Origin: Microbacterium sp.
Lineage (GTDB): Bacteria; Actinomycetota; Actinomycetes; Actinomycetales; Microbacteriaceae
Length of the DNA stretch: 44,464 bases
Assembly: GCA_002703245.1 (NCBI GenBank)
Contig: NZTV01000104.1
Span: forward strand, 1-44,464
Direction: 5' to 3'
The position numbers and the translations under genes were made by a program. Below, piece after piece: positions 15,480 to 26,475 of the stretch; position 1 is the first letter of the stretch; each line of letters begins with the position of its first letter. The notes beneath the pieces are model-generated. The model worked only from the letters and a program-made list of their open reading frames with translations, did not search any database and was not told the origin of the DNA.

Positions 15480-16532
15480 TCAGGCGCGCAAGGGCGCCGT
15501 GGCGAACTGGCGCAGTCCCGTCTGCGGCGGCACCGCCGCGCGCCACCCCAGTTCCTCCCGGGCACGCGTGGCCGACGCGGTGATGTGCCGCACATCCCCA
15601 CGACGGTACTCGCCGGTGACCACGGGTGCGTCTCCGCCCGCCGCCTCGCTGAGGATTCCGGCGACCTCGCCGATGGACACCACGTGCCCGCTCGCGACGT
15701 TGAACGGTCGCGCGGTCGCCTCTCCGACCGTGCCGGTCCAGCCCAGGGCGGCGATGTTCGCCGCGGCCACGTCGTCGACGTGCACGAAGTCCCGACGCTG
15801 GGCGCCGTCCTCGAAAACCCTCGGCGCCTCGCCGCGTTCCAGGGCCGACCGGAACAGCGAAGCGACCCCCGCGTACGGGGTGTTCCGCGGCATCCCCGGC
15901 CCGTACACGTTGTGATACCGCAGCGCTGCGACGGCGCCGCCGGTCTCCCGGGCCCAGTTCGCGGCGAGGTGCTCCTGAGCGAGCTTGGTGGTGGCGTAGA
16001 CGTTCCGGGGGTCCGCGGCGGTGTCCTCCCCGACCAGCCCCGGCGTCAGGAGGCATCCGCTGACGGGGTCCCGCGGGTCGAAGACCCCGGCTTCGAGATC
16101 GGCCACGCGCCGCGCCGCCGGTCGAATCGTCGGACCGTCGCCTCCGACCGTGTAGACACCTTCGCCGTAGACGACCATCGACGACGCCAGCACGAGGCGT
16201 CGCACATCGGCGCGTCGCATCGCCGCGAGCAACTCGGCGGTGGCGAGCACGTTCGATCCGACATAGTCCGGCGCATCGGCGAAGTCCGCTCCGAGTCCGA
16301 CCTTCGCCGCTTGATGGGAGACGGCGTCGACCCGTTCCAGCGCACGGTCGAGGGTCTGCGGATCGCGCACGTCACCACGGATGACCTCGGCGCCGTCCGG
16401 AAGGGTGGGCGCGGCGCCGTGCACATCATCGCGGAACGAGTCCAGGACACGCACCTCTGCCCCGTCTCGGAGGGCGGCCTCGACGACACGCGAGCCGATG
16501 AAGCCCGCTCCGCCGGTGACCAGCAGCCGCAT
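15480..16532 (-). CDS. Extended-SDR NAD(P)-dependent sugar epimerase
   Basis: This 350-aa Rossmann enzyme has the cofactor loop GGAGFIGS (7-14), the catalytic ASSM Ser (117-118) and Tyr179-xxx-Lys183 (YATTK). Between Ser and Tyr there is an insertion of about 35 residues (GVFDPRDPVSGCLLTP), where I recall relatives carrying a CPxCG-like motif. Here only Cys160 remains, so a metal site, if ancestral, is lost. Size and context match Rv0536 (galE3) in the mycobacterial methylthioxylose region. A ribo-to-xylo epimerisation of the methylthiopentose is my inference. The ATG overlaps the phosphorylase stop (TGATG). Confidence 0.85.
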   Translation of the reverse strand: MRLLVTGGAGFIGSRVVEAALRDGAEVRVLDSFRDDVHGAAPTLPDGAEVIRGDVRDPQTLDRALERVDAVSHQAAKVGLGADFADAPDYVGSNVLATAELLAAMRRADVRRLVLASSMVVYGEGVYTVGGDGPTIRPAARRVADLEAGVFDPRDPVSGCLLTPGLVGEDTAADPRNVYATTKLAQEHLAANWARETGGAVAALRYHNVYGPGMPRNTPYAGVASLFRSALERGEAPRVFEDGAQRRDFVHVDDVAAANIAALGWTGTVGEATARPFNVASGHVVSIGEVAGILSEAAGGDAPVVTGEYRRGDVRHITASATRAREELGWRAAVPPQTGLRQFATAPLRA

Positions 16533-17359
16533 CAGTCGCGTCCGAGGAGCGGTCTGGCCAGGACATCCCCGCGCGCCCGCTCGTCGAGCAGCACACGGCC
16601 GGCATAGTCGTGGGGCACCGCGGCGATCGTGCGCTCGATGGACGCCACGACCTCCGGGAGCGCGCCGGCGAACCGCGCGTATACCACTTCGGCACTGACG
16701 CTCTCATCCCCCTCGGCCACGCCGGCGTCCATGTCGGTGACCACGCACACGGTCACCGTGCCGATCCCGAGCTCCGCGGCCAGTGCCACCTCGGGCAGCA
16801 GCGTCATGTTCACCAGGTGGGCGCCGTCGCGCCGCAGGCTGCGCGACTCCGCGCGGGTCGAAAAACGGGGACCTTCGATGACGGCGACGGTCGCGCCCCG
16901 ATGCGCCGTCGGCGCGGCTTCGGCCGCGGCCAGACGCAATACCGGGCAGAACGGATCCGCCAGGGGAAGGTGGCGCACCGGCTCCCCGGGTACCGCCCCG
17001 TCGAAGAAGCTGTCGGCGCGGTACCGGGTCCGATCGAGCAGCTGATCCGGGATCACCAGGGCCGGCGGCGGGAGGTCCGGGTCCAGCGACCCCACCGCGG
17101 CGGAGGAGACGATCCCGCGGACTCCGAGCGACGCCAGCGCCCAGGCGTTGGCGCGCGCCGGGATCGAGCCCGGCGGCAACGCGTGTCCCCGACCGTGCCG
17201 GGGAAGGAACGCGACACGACGACCCGCGATCTCCCCCACCGCCACCGGTTCGCTCGTCGGGCCGTACGGGGTGTCGATCTCGAGGCGTTCCTCGAGCGCG
17301 TCGAACGCCTGCTCCAGTCCGGTCCCGCCGATGACGGCGAGGGGGATCGCGTCGGTCAT
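16532..17359 (-). CDS. mtnP: S-methyl-5'-thioadenosine phosphorylase (MTAP/PNP family)
   Basis: This 275-aa phosphorylase would convert methylthioadenosine and phosphate to adenine and 5-methylthioribose 1-phosphate. Motifs of the trimeric PNP/MTAP family are present: GGTG (11-14), FLPRHGRGH (51-59), PARANAWAL, EGPRFSTRAESR (162-173), NMTLLPEV (184-191) and VTDMD (207-211). The two Asp residues of TDMD fit 6-aminopurine (adenine) specificity. The family usually has Gly before Met-Thr; here it is Asn184. The ATG is 4 nt after the leuA stop, and its stop overlaps the epimerase start, so leuA, this gene and the epimerase look like one transcript. It may serve salvage as well as methylthiopentose supply. 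Confidence 0.9.
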   Translation of the reverse strand: MTDAIPLAVIGGTGLEQAFDALEERLEIDTPYGPTSEPVAVGEIAGRRVAFLPRHGRGHALPPGSIPARANAWALASLGVRGIVSSAAVGSLDPDLPPPALVIPDQLLDRTRYRADSFFDGAVPGEPVRHLPLADPFCPVLRLAAAEAAPTAHRGATVAVIEGPRFSTRAESRSLRRDGAHLVNMTLLPEVALAAELGIGTVTVCVVTDMDAGVAEGDESVSAEVVYARFAGALPEVVASIERTIAAVPHDYAGRVLLDERARGDVLARPLLGRD

Positions 17360-17363
17360 CCGG

Positions 17364-19252
<1,889 letters not shown>

Positions 19253-19258
19253 GCCCCC

Positions 19259-19264
19259 AGAGTA
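19259..19264 (-). promoter_or_regulatory. -10 hexamer of the leuA operon
   Basis: TACTCT on the minus strand ends 6 nt before the leader-peptide ATG at 19252, which places the transcription start on that ATG. Confidence 0.6.
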
Positions 19265-19289
19265 CACCCGCCGGTCGGCGCGGGGCATC

Positions 19290-20186
19290 TCAGAAGCCCA
19301 GGCGCCCGAGCTGCTTGGGGTCGCGCTGCCACTCCTTGGCCACCTTCACGTGCAGGGACAGGTAGACACGGCTGCCGAGGAGGCGTTCGATCTGACCGCG
19401 CGCCGCCGCGCCCACGTCGCGCAGGCGCGCACCCTTGCGGCCGATGATGATCGCCTTCTGCGAGTCGCGTTCGACGACGATGTCGGCATACACGTCGGTC
19501 AGGTCGGAGTCCTCCCGCTCGGCGATGTCCTGGACGACGACGGCGATCGAGTGGGGCAACTCGTCTCGCACCCCCTCCAGTGCGCACTCCCGGATGATCT
19601 CCGCGATCCGATCCTCGATCGACTCGTCGGTGACCACCCCCTCGGGGTACAACGCCGGTCCCTCCGGCATGAGTCGGAGCAGTTCGTCCGAGAGGATCTC
19701 CAGCTGCTGTCCCGTCATCGCCGACAGCGGGATCACCGCATCCCAGTCCTCCCGCAGCGCATCGACCTCGAGGAGGCGGTCGGTGATCTGTGAGCGGTCC
19801 GCCACATCCGTCTTCGTGACGAGGGCGACCTTGCGCGCGCGGGGGTAGCCGTCCAGAGACTGGGCGATGCGACGGTCGCCGGGGCCGACCTTCTCGGTGG
19901 CCGGTACGCAGAACCCGATGACGTCGACATCCCCCAGGACCTGCTCGACGAGGTCGTTGAGACGCTCGCCCAGCAATGTCCTCGGGCGGTGGATGCCCGG
20001 CGTGTCGACGATCACCAGTTGGCCGTCGGGTCGATTGAGGATGCCCCGGATCGCGCGACGAGTCGTCTGCGGCTTGTCGCTGGTGATGGCGACCTTCTCG
20101 CCGACCAGTGCGTTGGTGAGGGTGGACTTGCCCACGTTCGGCCGTCCCACGAACGTGACGAATCCGGATCGTGTCGTCTCTGTCAT
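19290..20186 (-). CDS. era: GTPase Era
   Basis: This 298-aa ribosome-assembly GTPase acts on the 3' end of 16S rRNA. G1 GRPNVGKS (14-21), the TTRR effector region, G3 DTPG and G4 TKTD are visible. A C-terminal KH domain follows, with GRKGARLRDVG and the final EWQRDPKQLGRLGF. I chose ATG 20186, which overlaps the upstream stop by one base. A GTG three bases earlier (20189) would give the same protein with one extra residue. It follows ybeY and the CNNM gene in one minus-strand run. Confidence 0.96.
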   Translation of the reverse strand: MTETTRSGFVTFVGRPNVGKSTLTNALVGEKVAITSDKPQTTRRAIRGILNRPDGQLVIVDTPGIHRPRTLLGERLNDLVEQVLGDVDVIGFCVPATEKVGPGDRRIAQSLDGYPRARKVALVTKTDVADRSQITDRLLEVDALREDWDAVIPLSAMTGQQLEILSDELLRLMPEGPALYPEGVVTDESIEDRIAEIIRECALEGVRDELPHSIAVVVQDIAEREDSDLTDVYADIVVERDSQKAIIIGRKGARLRDVGAAARGQIERLLGSRVYLSLHVKVAKEWQRDPKQLGRLGF

Positions 20187-21535
20187 CACTCGCCGCCTTT
20201 TCGGATGCCCCGGATCTCGCCGGTGGGGTTTTCGGGGAGGGGGACCTCCCCCGTTCTCGACGTCCCGCCTTCGTGCCGTGTCGGCTCGGCTCGTGCCACG
20301 AACACGGAGGAGATGCCCCGGCCTCGACCGCGCGAGGCCCCGCCGGTGATGACCAGCCCGGAGACTTCGGCGGTGGAGCCCGGCTGGGGCACGCGGCCGA
20401 TGGCCTTCCCGAGCAGTCCACCGATCGAATCGACGTCGTCGTCCTCGAGATCGAGATCGAACAGCTCACCGACCTCGTCGAGGCCGAGACGGGCGCTCAC
20501 GCGGAACCGTCCCTGCTCGAGCGGCGTGATCTCATCCGCGCGGGGGTCGTACTCGTCGGAGATGTCGCCGACGAGTTCTTCGATGATGTCCTCGAGGGTC
20601 ACCAGACCCGACACGCCGCCGTACTCGTCCACGACCATGCAGACGTGGACGCTGTCGCGTTTCATCTGCTGCAACAGCGTTTCGGCCTTCATCGACTCGG
20701 GCACGAACACCGCGCGACGGGCGATGCGGGCCACCGGCGTGTCGCGCCAGCCGGACTCGTCGCGGAATCCGAACTGCACCAGGTCCTTCAGGTACAGCAC
20801 CCCCACGACGTCGTCGGCGTCGTCGTCCATCAGGGGGATGCGGGAGACACCGCGGTCGAGGAAGATCGTCATGGCCTCGCGCGTCGTGGCATCCGCGTCG
20901 ACGGTGACCATGTCGGTGCGCGGCACCATGAGTTCGCGGACGAAGCGGTCGGTGAAGTCGAACACCGAGTGGATCAGCTCACGGTCGTCCTCCTCGATGA
21001 GGTCACGCGAGGCCGCCTCATCCACCATGCTCAGCAGTTGCTCCTCCGAGGCGAAGGAGGCGCCGCGGCTCACCCCAGGCGTGACGCGGTTGCCGAGGAG
21101 CACGAGACCGTGCGCGAGCGGGCCGAGCATGATGCGCACCCCGCGCACGACCGGCGCGGCGCCGCGCAGCAGGCCCCGTGCGTGCTGGCGGCCGAAATTC
21201 CTCGGGCTGGCGCCCACGACCACGAACGAGATACCCGACATGAGCACCGCAGCCGCGAGCGTGGCCCAGAAGAGGTTCTCGAACAACAACGTGAAGGCGA
21301 CGGTCACCAGCACCGCCGCGGTGGTGTCGACCACCACGCGGATGAAGACGACCGCCGTCGTGTGCGCGTCGGGGTCGGAGGCGATACGGCGGAGCGCCGT
21401 CGTGCTGCGTCCGTCCTCGCCGAGCTCCTCGAGGTCGGCGCGCGAGGTCACGCTCAAGGCGGCGTCGACGGCCGCCATCAGACCCCCGAACGCCAGGAGC
21501 AGGACGGCGGCGACCAGCAGGAGCGCCTCGGTCAT
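20186..21535 (-). CDS. CNNM/CorC (HlyC) family membrane protein with CBS domains
   Basis: This 449-aa protein has an N-terminal CNNM transmembrane domain (about residues 1-150, three to four helices). A CBS pair follows (about 190-330: VPRTDMVTVDADATTREAM and VCMVVDEYGGVSGLVTLEDIIEELVGDI), then a CorC/HlyC C-terminal domain with the FRVSARLGLDEV region. A charged tail of about 50 residues ends the protein. Relatives are linked to Mg2+ or Co2+ transport; the ion here is not known. The ATG overlaps the ybeY stop by 4 nt (ATGA). The ybeY-CNNM-era order is widespread. Confidence 0.93.
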   Translation of the reverse strand: MTEALLLVAAVLLLAFGGLMAAVDAALSVTSRADLEELGEDGRSTTALRRIASDPDAHTTAVVFIRVVVDTTAAVLVTVAFTLLFENLFWATLAAAVLMSGISFVVVGASPRNFGRQHARGLLRGAAPVVRGVRIMLGPLAHGLVLLGNRVTPGVSRGASFASEEQLLSMVDEAASRDLIEEDDRELIHSVFDFTDRFVRELMVPRTDMVTVDADATTREAMTIFLDRGVSRIPLMDDDADDVVGVLYLKDLVQFGFRDESGWRDTPVARIARRAVFVPESMKAETLLQQMKRDSVHVCMVVDEYGGVSGLVTLEDIIEELVGDISDEYDPRADEITPLEQGRFRVSARLGLDEVGELFDLDLEDDDVDSIGGLLGKAIGRVPQPGSTAEVSGLVITGGASRGRGRGISSVFVARAEPTRHEGGTSRTGEVPLPENPTGEIRGIRKGGE

Positions 21536-21999
21536 GCGCGGCGGCGGCGTTCGGCCGCCTGGAACGAGGCGATGAGGTCGCGTTGCAGGCCGAACATCTC
21601 GCGCTCTTCGTCGGGCTCGGCGTGGTCGAAGCCCAACAGATGCAACAGGCCGTGCGTGGTGAGCATGACGATCTCGTCCATCGTCGAGTGCCGCGCGGCG
21701 GCGGCCTGGGTCTCGGCGACCTGGGGGCACAGTACGATGTCGCCAAGCAGACCCGCGGGTGTGGGGGCGTCCTCGGTGCCGGGGCGCAACTCGTCCATCG
21801 GGAAGCTGAGCACATCGGTCGGGCCCGGCTCATCCATCCACTGCACGTGGAGCGCCTCCATGGCGCCCTCGTCGACGAGCAGGATCGCCAGGTCGGCGTC
21901 GGGGCTCACGCGCAGCTCTGCGAGGTCGTGCTCCATGAGCCGAAGCAGCACCGTCTCGTCGACCTCGACGCCGGACTCATTGGTGATCTCGATGGTCAT
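21532..21999 (-). CDS. ybeY: Endoribonuclease/rRNA maturation factor YbeY
   Basis: This 155-aa metalloprotein is needed for 16S rRNA 3' processing. The zinc motif HGLLHLLGFDH (His116, His120, His126) is complete. DEPGPTDVLSFPMDE and LLGDIVLCPQVAE, the other conserved blocks, are present. The start overlaps the phoH stop in ATGA. Confidence 0.96.
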   Translation of the reverse strand: MTIEITNESGVEVDETVLLRLMEHDLAELRVSPDADLAILLVDEGAMEALHVQWMDEPGPTDVLSFPMDELRPGTEDAPTPAGLLGDIVLCPQVAETQAAAARHSTMDEIVMLTTHGLLHLLGFDHAEPDEEREMFGLQRDLIASFQAAERRRRA

Positions 22000-23075
22000 G
22001 AACGCCCTCGTTTCGGAAGATGATCCCGCGGACGACCGGGTCGATCCGCGGCTCGCCGCTCGGCTCGGTTGGCCAGCTCGCTGGCCTCATCACGTTCGCG
22101 TCGGGCCGCCAGCCGTTTCTCGTCGTACTCGCTGTAGGCGTCCACGATCCGGCCCACCAGGGTGTGGCGCACGACGTCCTCGCTGGTGAGGTGGGAGAAG
22201 TGGATGTCGTCGACGTCTCCGAGCACGCGTGTCACCAACCGCAGACCGGAGGCACCCTGGGGCAGGTCGATCTGCGTGATGTCCCCGGTGACGACCATCC
22301 GGGTGCCGAATCCGAGGCGGGTCAGGAACATCTTCATCTGCTCCGGTGTGGTGTTCTGCGCCTCGTCGAGCACGACGAAGGAGTCGTTCAGGGTGCGACC
22401 GCGCATGTAGGCCAGCGGGGCGACCTCGATCGTGCCCGTCGCCATCAGCTTCGGCACGATCTCGGGATCCATCATCTCGTTCAATGCGTCGTAGAGCGGG
22501 CGCAGATACGGATCGATCTTGTCCGTCAGCGTGCCGGGCAGGAACCCGAGCCGCTCGCCTGCCTCGACGGCGGGACGGGTGAGGATGATGCGGCTGACCT
22601 CCTTGCGGTGAAGCGCTTGTACGGCCTTGGCCATCGCGAGATACGTCTTGCCGGTTCCGGCCGGTCCGATCCCGAAGACGATCGTGTGCTCGTCGATGGC
22701 GTCCACGTACGCCTTCTGACCCACCGTCTTGGGCCGGATGACCTTGCCTCGCGACGAGAGGATCTGCTCGCCCAGCACCTCCGAGGGACGCATGCCGGCG
22801 TCGGAGCGCAGGATGCGGTTCGACGAGGCGACGTCGGTCGGGGCCATCTCGTGCCCGGCCTTGGTCATCGCCAGCAACTCGTCGACGAGCGTGCGCGCCG
22901 AGGCGACCGCACCGGCGCCTCCGGTGAGGGTGATCTCGTTCCCGCGCACGTGGACATCGACGTCGGGATGCTCGCGCTCGACCACGCGCAGGAGGCGATC
23001 CTGCGGTCCGAGCAGCTGCACCATCGCGACGCCGTCCGCGGACACGCGGTCGACGGTGGGTTCCTGGTCAGGCAC
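21996..23075 (-). CDS. PhoH-family ATPase
   Basis: This 359-aa P-loop ATPase has an N-terminal region with a KH-like segment (about 25-70), then Walker A GIGPAGTGKT (135-144). TRPAVEAGERLGFLPG, Walker B VVLDEAQNTTPEQMKMFLTRLG and VTGDITQIDLP follow. RNA-related roles are assumed from its constant linkage to ybeY. I chose the GTG at 23075. AGGAG lies about 9-10 nt before it, inside the HIT gene end, which it overlaps by 8 nt. Confidence 0.93.
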   Translation of the reverse strand: MPDQEPTVDRVSADGVAMVQLLGPQDRLLRVVEREHPDVDVHVRGNEITLTGGAGAVASARTLVDELLAMTKAGHEMAPTDVASSNRILRSDAGMRPSEVLGEQILSSRGKVIRPKTVGQKAYVDAIDEHTIVFGIGPAGTGKTYLAMAKAVQALHRKEVSRIILTRPAVEAGERLGFLPGTLTDKIDPYLRPLYDALNEMMDPEIVPKLMATGTIEVAPLAYMRGRTLNDSFVVLDEAQNTTPEQMKMFLTRLGFGTRMVVTGDITQIDLPQGASGLRLVTRVLGDVDDIHFSHLTSEDVVRHTLVGRIVDAYSEYDEKRLAARRERDEASELANRAERRAADRPGRPRDHLPKRGRS

Positions 23076-23415
23076 CGAGGGTCTTCTCCTGCAATTGTCC
23101 GGCGAGCACGTGGGCGTGCACATGGAAGACGGTCTGTCCGGCGGCGGCACCGGTGTTGAACACGAGTCTGAACTCCCCGTCGGCGTGTTCGGCGGCCACC
23201 GCGCGTGCGAGCCCGACGACCTCCGCCAACAGTTCCGGGTCGCCTTCGGCGAGCTCGACCACGTCGCGATAGCGCTCGGTCTTGGGGATCACGAGGAGGT
23301 GGACCGGCGCCTGCGGCGCGATGTCACGGATCGCGAAGGCGTTCTCGGTCTCGGCGATGATCTCGGCGGGGATCTCGCCGCGGAGGATGCGGGTGAAAAC
23401 AGACGGTTCCGTCAT
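23068..23415 (-). CDS. HIT-family nucleotide-binding hydrolase
   Basis: This 115-aa protein is of the HinT type. The histidine triad FHVHAHV (His98, His100, His102) and the N-terminal FTRILRGEIPAEI and HLLVIPK blocks are present. Purine phosphoramidate hydrolysis is the known HinT activity. A TAGACT -10 with 6-nt spacing upstream indicates its own leaderless transcript, leading into phoH, ybeY, CNNM and era. Confidence 0.94.
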   Translation of the reverse strand: MTEPSVFTRILRGEIPAEIIAETENAFAIRDIAPQAPVHLLVIPKTERYRDVVELAEGDPELLAEVVGLARAVAAEHADGEFRLVFNTGAAAGQTVFHVHAHVLAGQLQEKTLGA

Positions 23416-23421
23416 GGGTCG

Positions 23422-23427
23422 AGTCTA
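23422..23427 (-). promoter_or_regulatory. -10 hexamer for leaderless HIT-phoH-ybeY mRNA
   Basis: TAGACT on the minus strand ends 6 nt before the ATG at 23415, within the 49-bp gap behind rsmE. Confidence 0.55.
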
Positions 23428-23464
23428 TCGGCGCGGCAGGTCGGAGCGGCCCGCCCGCTCCGGC

Positions 23465-24199
23465 TCACCAGCGCCGCAACGCCGCATTGACCACGGCCAG
23501 GGCGGCCGGCCCCGCCGTGGAGGTCCGCAGCACCGTGTCGCCGAGGCGCACCGGGCGCGCACCCGCCGCCTGCAGCCGCTCGACCTCCTCGGCGGGCATG
23601 CCCCCTTCGGGGCCGACGACCACCACGACGTCGGCGTCGGCCGTCGGATCGAGTTCCACCGCCGTGAGGGCCTCCCCCGCATCCGGGACGAGCACGAGCA
23701 TGCGGGATTTCGACGCACGCGCGGCCAGTTCGCCGGTGCCCACCGGCGCAACCACCGGCGGGATCCAGGCGCGGTGTGCCTGCTTGGCGGCCTCCCGGAC
23801 GATGCTCGCCCAACGCGCCCGCCCCTTCTCACGCTTGGCGCCCTCCCACCGTGAGACGCTGCGCGCAGCCTGCCACGGGACGATCTCGTCCGCACCGATC
23901 TCGGTGCCCGCCTGCACGGCCAACTCATCCCGGTCGCCCTTGGCGAGCGCCTGGACGAGCACGAGGCGCGGCGTGGGTGCGGGAACCGTGCGGCGTGACT
24001 CGACGGTGACCGCCACGCGCTGCGGCGCCACGTCAGCCACGCGGCCGGTCAGCCAGACCCCGAGGCCGTCACCGACGGTGACCGCCTCCCCCGCCCGCAC
24101 GCGACGCACCGCGGCGGCGTGGTGGGCCTCCCTGCCGAGCAGGACGACCTCGTCGCCCGCCAGTGCCGCGGGGTCGTCGACGACGAAGTGCAGAGGCAC
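23465..24199 (-). CDS. rsmE: 16S rRNA (uracil-1498-N3)-methyltransferase RsmE
   Basis: This 244-aa SPOUT methyltransferase methylates U1498 of 16S rRNA. An N-terminal PUA-like domain starts at once (LHFVVDD). The SPOUT knot is shown by VVVVGPEGGMPAEEVERL and RLGDTVLRTSTAGPAAL. The ATG is 3 nt after the dnaJ stop, so the two are co-translated. Confidence 0.95.
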   Translation of the reverse strand: MPLHFVVDDPAALAGDEVVLLGREAHHAAAVRRVRAGEAVTVGDGLGVWLTGRVADVAPQRVAVTVESRRTVPAPTPRLVLVQALAKGDRDELAVQAGTEIGADEIVPWQAARSVSRWEGAKREKGRARWASIVREAAKQAHRAWIPPVVAPVGTGELAARASKSRMLVLVPDAGEALTAVELDPTADADVVVVVGPEGGMPAEEVERLQAAGARPVRLGDTVLRTSTAGPAALAVVNAALRRW

Positions 24200-24202
24200 T
24201 GA

Positions 24203-25327
24203 TCAGCCGTTCCGGAGGCGGTCCCGCAACTTGGCGAACAGTCCCTGGTGGAACTGCGCGAGCTGCGGCGAGGGGGCCTTCGTGCGCTTGGCGAAATCCT
24301 CGATGAGGGCGCGCTCCTTGTGGTCCAGACGCGTCGGGGTCACCACATGGACCCCCACGCGGAGGTCGCCGCGCTGGTTTCCTCGCAGCGGGGTGATGCC
24401 ACGACCCTTGATGGTCAGCACGTCGCCGGCCTGCACGCCCGGGCGGATCTCCAGATCGACCGGCCCGTCGAGCGATTCGATCGTCGTGGTCGTGCCGAGG
24501 ATCGCATCCGGCATCGACACCTCGAGCGTGGCCAGCAGGTCGTCGCCCTCCCGGCTGAAGGTCTCGTGGTCTTTGACGGTGACCTCCACATACAGGTCCC
24601 CGTTCGGCCCGCCGGCCTGACCGACCTCGCCCGAACCGGGCAGCTGCAACCGCAGACCGGTCTCGACGCCCGCCGGGATGTCGAGCGAGACCGTGCGGCG
24701 CGCGCGGACCCGGCCTTGTCCCTGACAGGTCGCGCACGGGTACGGGATGGTCGTCCCGTACCCCTGGCACACGCGGCACGGCGCATTGGTGAGGACGTTG
24801 CCGAGCAGGCTGCGCACCTGCTGCTGCACGTGACCGGAGCCGTGGCAGATGTCGCACGTGACCGGCTGCGTGTCCGGCTGGCAGCAGGACCCTTCGCACG
24901 TCTCGCACAGCACGGCCGTGTCGACGTCGATGTCGCGGTGCACGCCGAACACGACGTCGCCCAGCTCGAGGGTCACACGGACCAGCGCGTCCTGTCCGCG
25001 CTCACGACGCGACCGCGGACGGGGGCCGCGGGCCCCGCCACCGCCACCACCGGCGCCGAAGAACGTCTCGAAGATGTCGCCGAACGAGCCGAATCCGGCC
25101 GCGCCGCCGCCACCGAAGGGAGAATCCCCGCCCATGTCGTACCGCGCACGCTGGTCGGGGTCGCTCAGCACGTCGTAGGCGTGCGTCACGGATTTGAACC
25201 GCTCGGCGGCATCCGCCCCCGGGTTCACATCGGGGTGGAGCTCGCGCGCGAGCCGCCGATACGCCTTCTTGATCTCCTCGGGGCTCGCATCTCGCGAGAC
25301 ACCCAGAACTTCATAGTGGTCAGCCAC
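24203..25327 (-). CDS. dnaJ: Chaperone protein DnaJ
   Basis: This 374-aa type I DnaJ (DnaJ2 of the hrcA operon) stimulates DnaK. It has a J domain with HPD at 31-33, a Gly-rich stretch ([10 protein letters not shown]... to [11 protein letters not shown]), and four zinc-finger repeats: [23 protein letters not shown] and CATCQGQG. The first repeat has Cys where the last Gly of CxxCxGxG normally is. The substrate-binding C-terminal domain is complete. I chose GTG 25327, preceded by GGGAGAGG, rather than the GTG at 25354. It lies 50 nt behind hrcA and is controlled through the same CIRCE promoter. Confidence 0.95.
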   Translation of the reverse strand: MADHYEVLGVSRDASPEEIKKAYRRLARELHPDVNPGADAAERFKSVTHAYDVLSDPDQRARYDMGGDSPFGGGGAAGFGSFGDIFETFFGAGGGGGGARGPRPRSRRERGQDALVRVTLELGDVVFGVHRDIDVDTAVLCETCEGSCCQPDTQPVTCDICHGSGHVQQQVRSLLGNVLTNAPCRVCQGYGTTIPYPCATCQGQGRVRARRTVSLDIPAGVETGLRLQLPGSGEVGQAGGPNGDLYVEVTVKDHETFSREGDDLLATLEVSMPDAILGTTTTIESLDGPVDLEIRPGVQAGDVLTIKGRGITPLRGNQRGDLRVGVHVVTPTRLDHKERALIEDFAKRTKAPSPQLAQFHQGLFAKLRDRLRNG

Positions 25328-25377
25328 GTTCGCCTCTCCCACCCGTGTCGCCACGGGATCGTCTGTCGTCGAACGCC

Positions 25378-26418
25378 TCAGCGGGCGTTCTCGTCCTCTT
25401 CGAGCAGTCGCGACAGGTAGCGCGCCACGGCGCGCACCGATGCGAGGTTGCTCGGGTAGTCCATTCGGGTCGGCCCCAGCACGCCGACGCGCGCACGGGC
25501 ACCCGACGCGTCGTACTCGCCGGCGACGACCGACGCCTCCGCCAGGCCGAAGGGTTCGTTCTCGCGTCCGATGCTTGCCGCGAGTCCGTGCTCGTCGGCG
25601 ACCATCTCACCCATGAGGCGCATCAGGGTCACCTGCTCCTCGATGGCCTCCAACAGCGGGTAGATGCTGCCGCGGAAGTCCGATTCACGCCGTGCCAGGT
25701 TGGCTGTCCCCGCCATCACCAGACGATCCTGCCGGAACTCCTCGAGCTCTTCGGCGACGACCATCGCGGTGACGTCGACGAGCGCATCGTGCGGCGCCCG
25801 CGCGTCTCCGGCCGCCGCGAGCCGGTCGGCGATGGCCTGTGCGCCGTCGCGGATCGGCCGACCGACGGTGAGGTCTGCGATCGCCGTGCGCATGCGGGCG
25901 ATGTCTTCCTCGGCCGGGTCGTGGGGCAGGAACACGAGTCGCTGCGAGACGCGGCCGGTGTCGGTGACGAGAACCACCAACATGCGCCCCGCGTCGAGCC
26001 CGACCAGTTCCACATGGGAGACGTGGGCCTGGGCGAAAGACGGATATTGGACGATCGCCACCTGGCCGGTCAGCTGCGTGAGGGCGCGGACCGTGCGCAC
26101 CATCAGGTCGTCGAGGTCGCCCGGGGCCTCCAGGAACGACGCGATCGCCGTGCGTTGCGCGGGCGAGAGGGGACGCACCTCGGCGAGGTGGTCGACGAAG
26201 ACGCGGTACCCCTTGTCGGTGGGCACGCGCCCCGACGACGTGTGTGGCGCCTCGATCAGGTCCTCGTCCTCGAGCAGGGCCATGTCGTTGCGGATCGTGG
26301 CAGCCGACACGCCGAAGGCGTGACGCTCGACGATCGACTTGCTCCCGACCGGCTCGCGCGTCTCGACGAAGTCCTGCACGATCGCGCGGAGGACTTCCAG
26401 TCCGCGTGCGCTGACCAT
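25378..26418 (-). CDS. hrcA: Heat-inducible transcription repressor HrcA
   Basis: This 346-aa repressor binds CIRCE and is kept active by GroE. The N-terminal winged helix is visible as [25 protein letters not shown] and the recognition segment [19 protein letters not shown]. The GAF-like domain follows. The ATG at 26418 has GGGAGG 6 nt upstream. A CIRCE operator over the -10 shows autorepression. It heads the hrcA-dnaJ-rsmE unit. Confidence 0.96.
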   Translation of the reverse strand: MVSARGLEVLRAIVQDFVETREPVGSKSIVERHAFGVSAATIRNDMALLEDEDLIEAPHTSSGRVPTDKGYRVFVDHLAEVRPLSPAQRTAIASFLEAPGDLDDLMVRTVRALTQLTGQVAIVQYPSFAQAHVSHVELVGLDAGRMLVVLVTDTGRVSQRLVFLPHDPAEEDIARMRTAIADLTVGRPIRDGAQAIADRLAAAGDARAPHDALVDVTAMVVAEELEEFRQDRLVMAGTANLARRESDFRGSIYPLLEAIEEQVTLMRLMGEMVADEHGLAASIGRENEPFGLAEASVVAGEYDASGARARVGVLGPTRMDYPSNLASVRAVARYLSRLLEEDENAR

Positions 26419-26448
26419 TGATCCTCCCGCGTACGTGTCCGGCGTGCA

Positions 26449-26475
26449 CTGGCACTCGTCTCGAGTGAGTGCCAA
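26449..26475 (-). promoter_or_regulatory. CIRCE operator of hrcA-dnaJ
   Basis: TTGGCACTC-N9-GAGTGCCAG on the minus strand is a near-consensus CIRCE inverted repeat (arms 26449-26457 and 26467-26475). It starts right at the -10 hexamer, so bound HrcA would cover the transcription start. Confidence 0.93.

Noticed and set aside
11435..17359. Reading the accessory block as an arsenosugar pathway.
   Set aside because: DUF2064, GT2 and an MTAP-like gene fit. There is no radical-SAM arsenosugar synthase, and the methyltransferase lacks the conserved cysteines of ArsM. The epimerase and GT-C genes fit an MTX-type pathway better.
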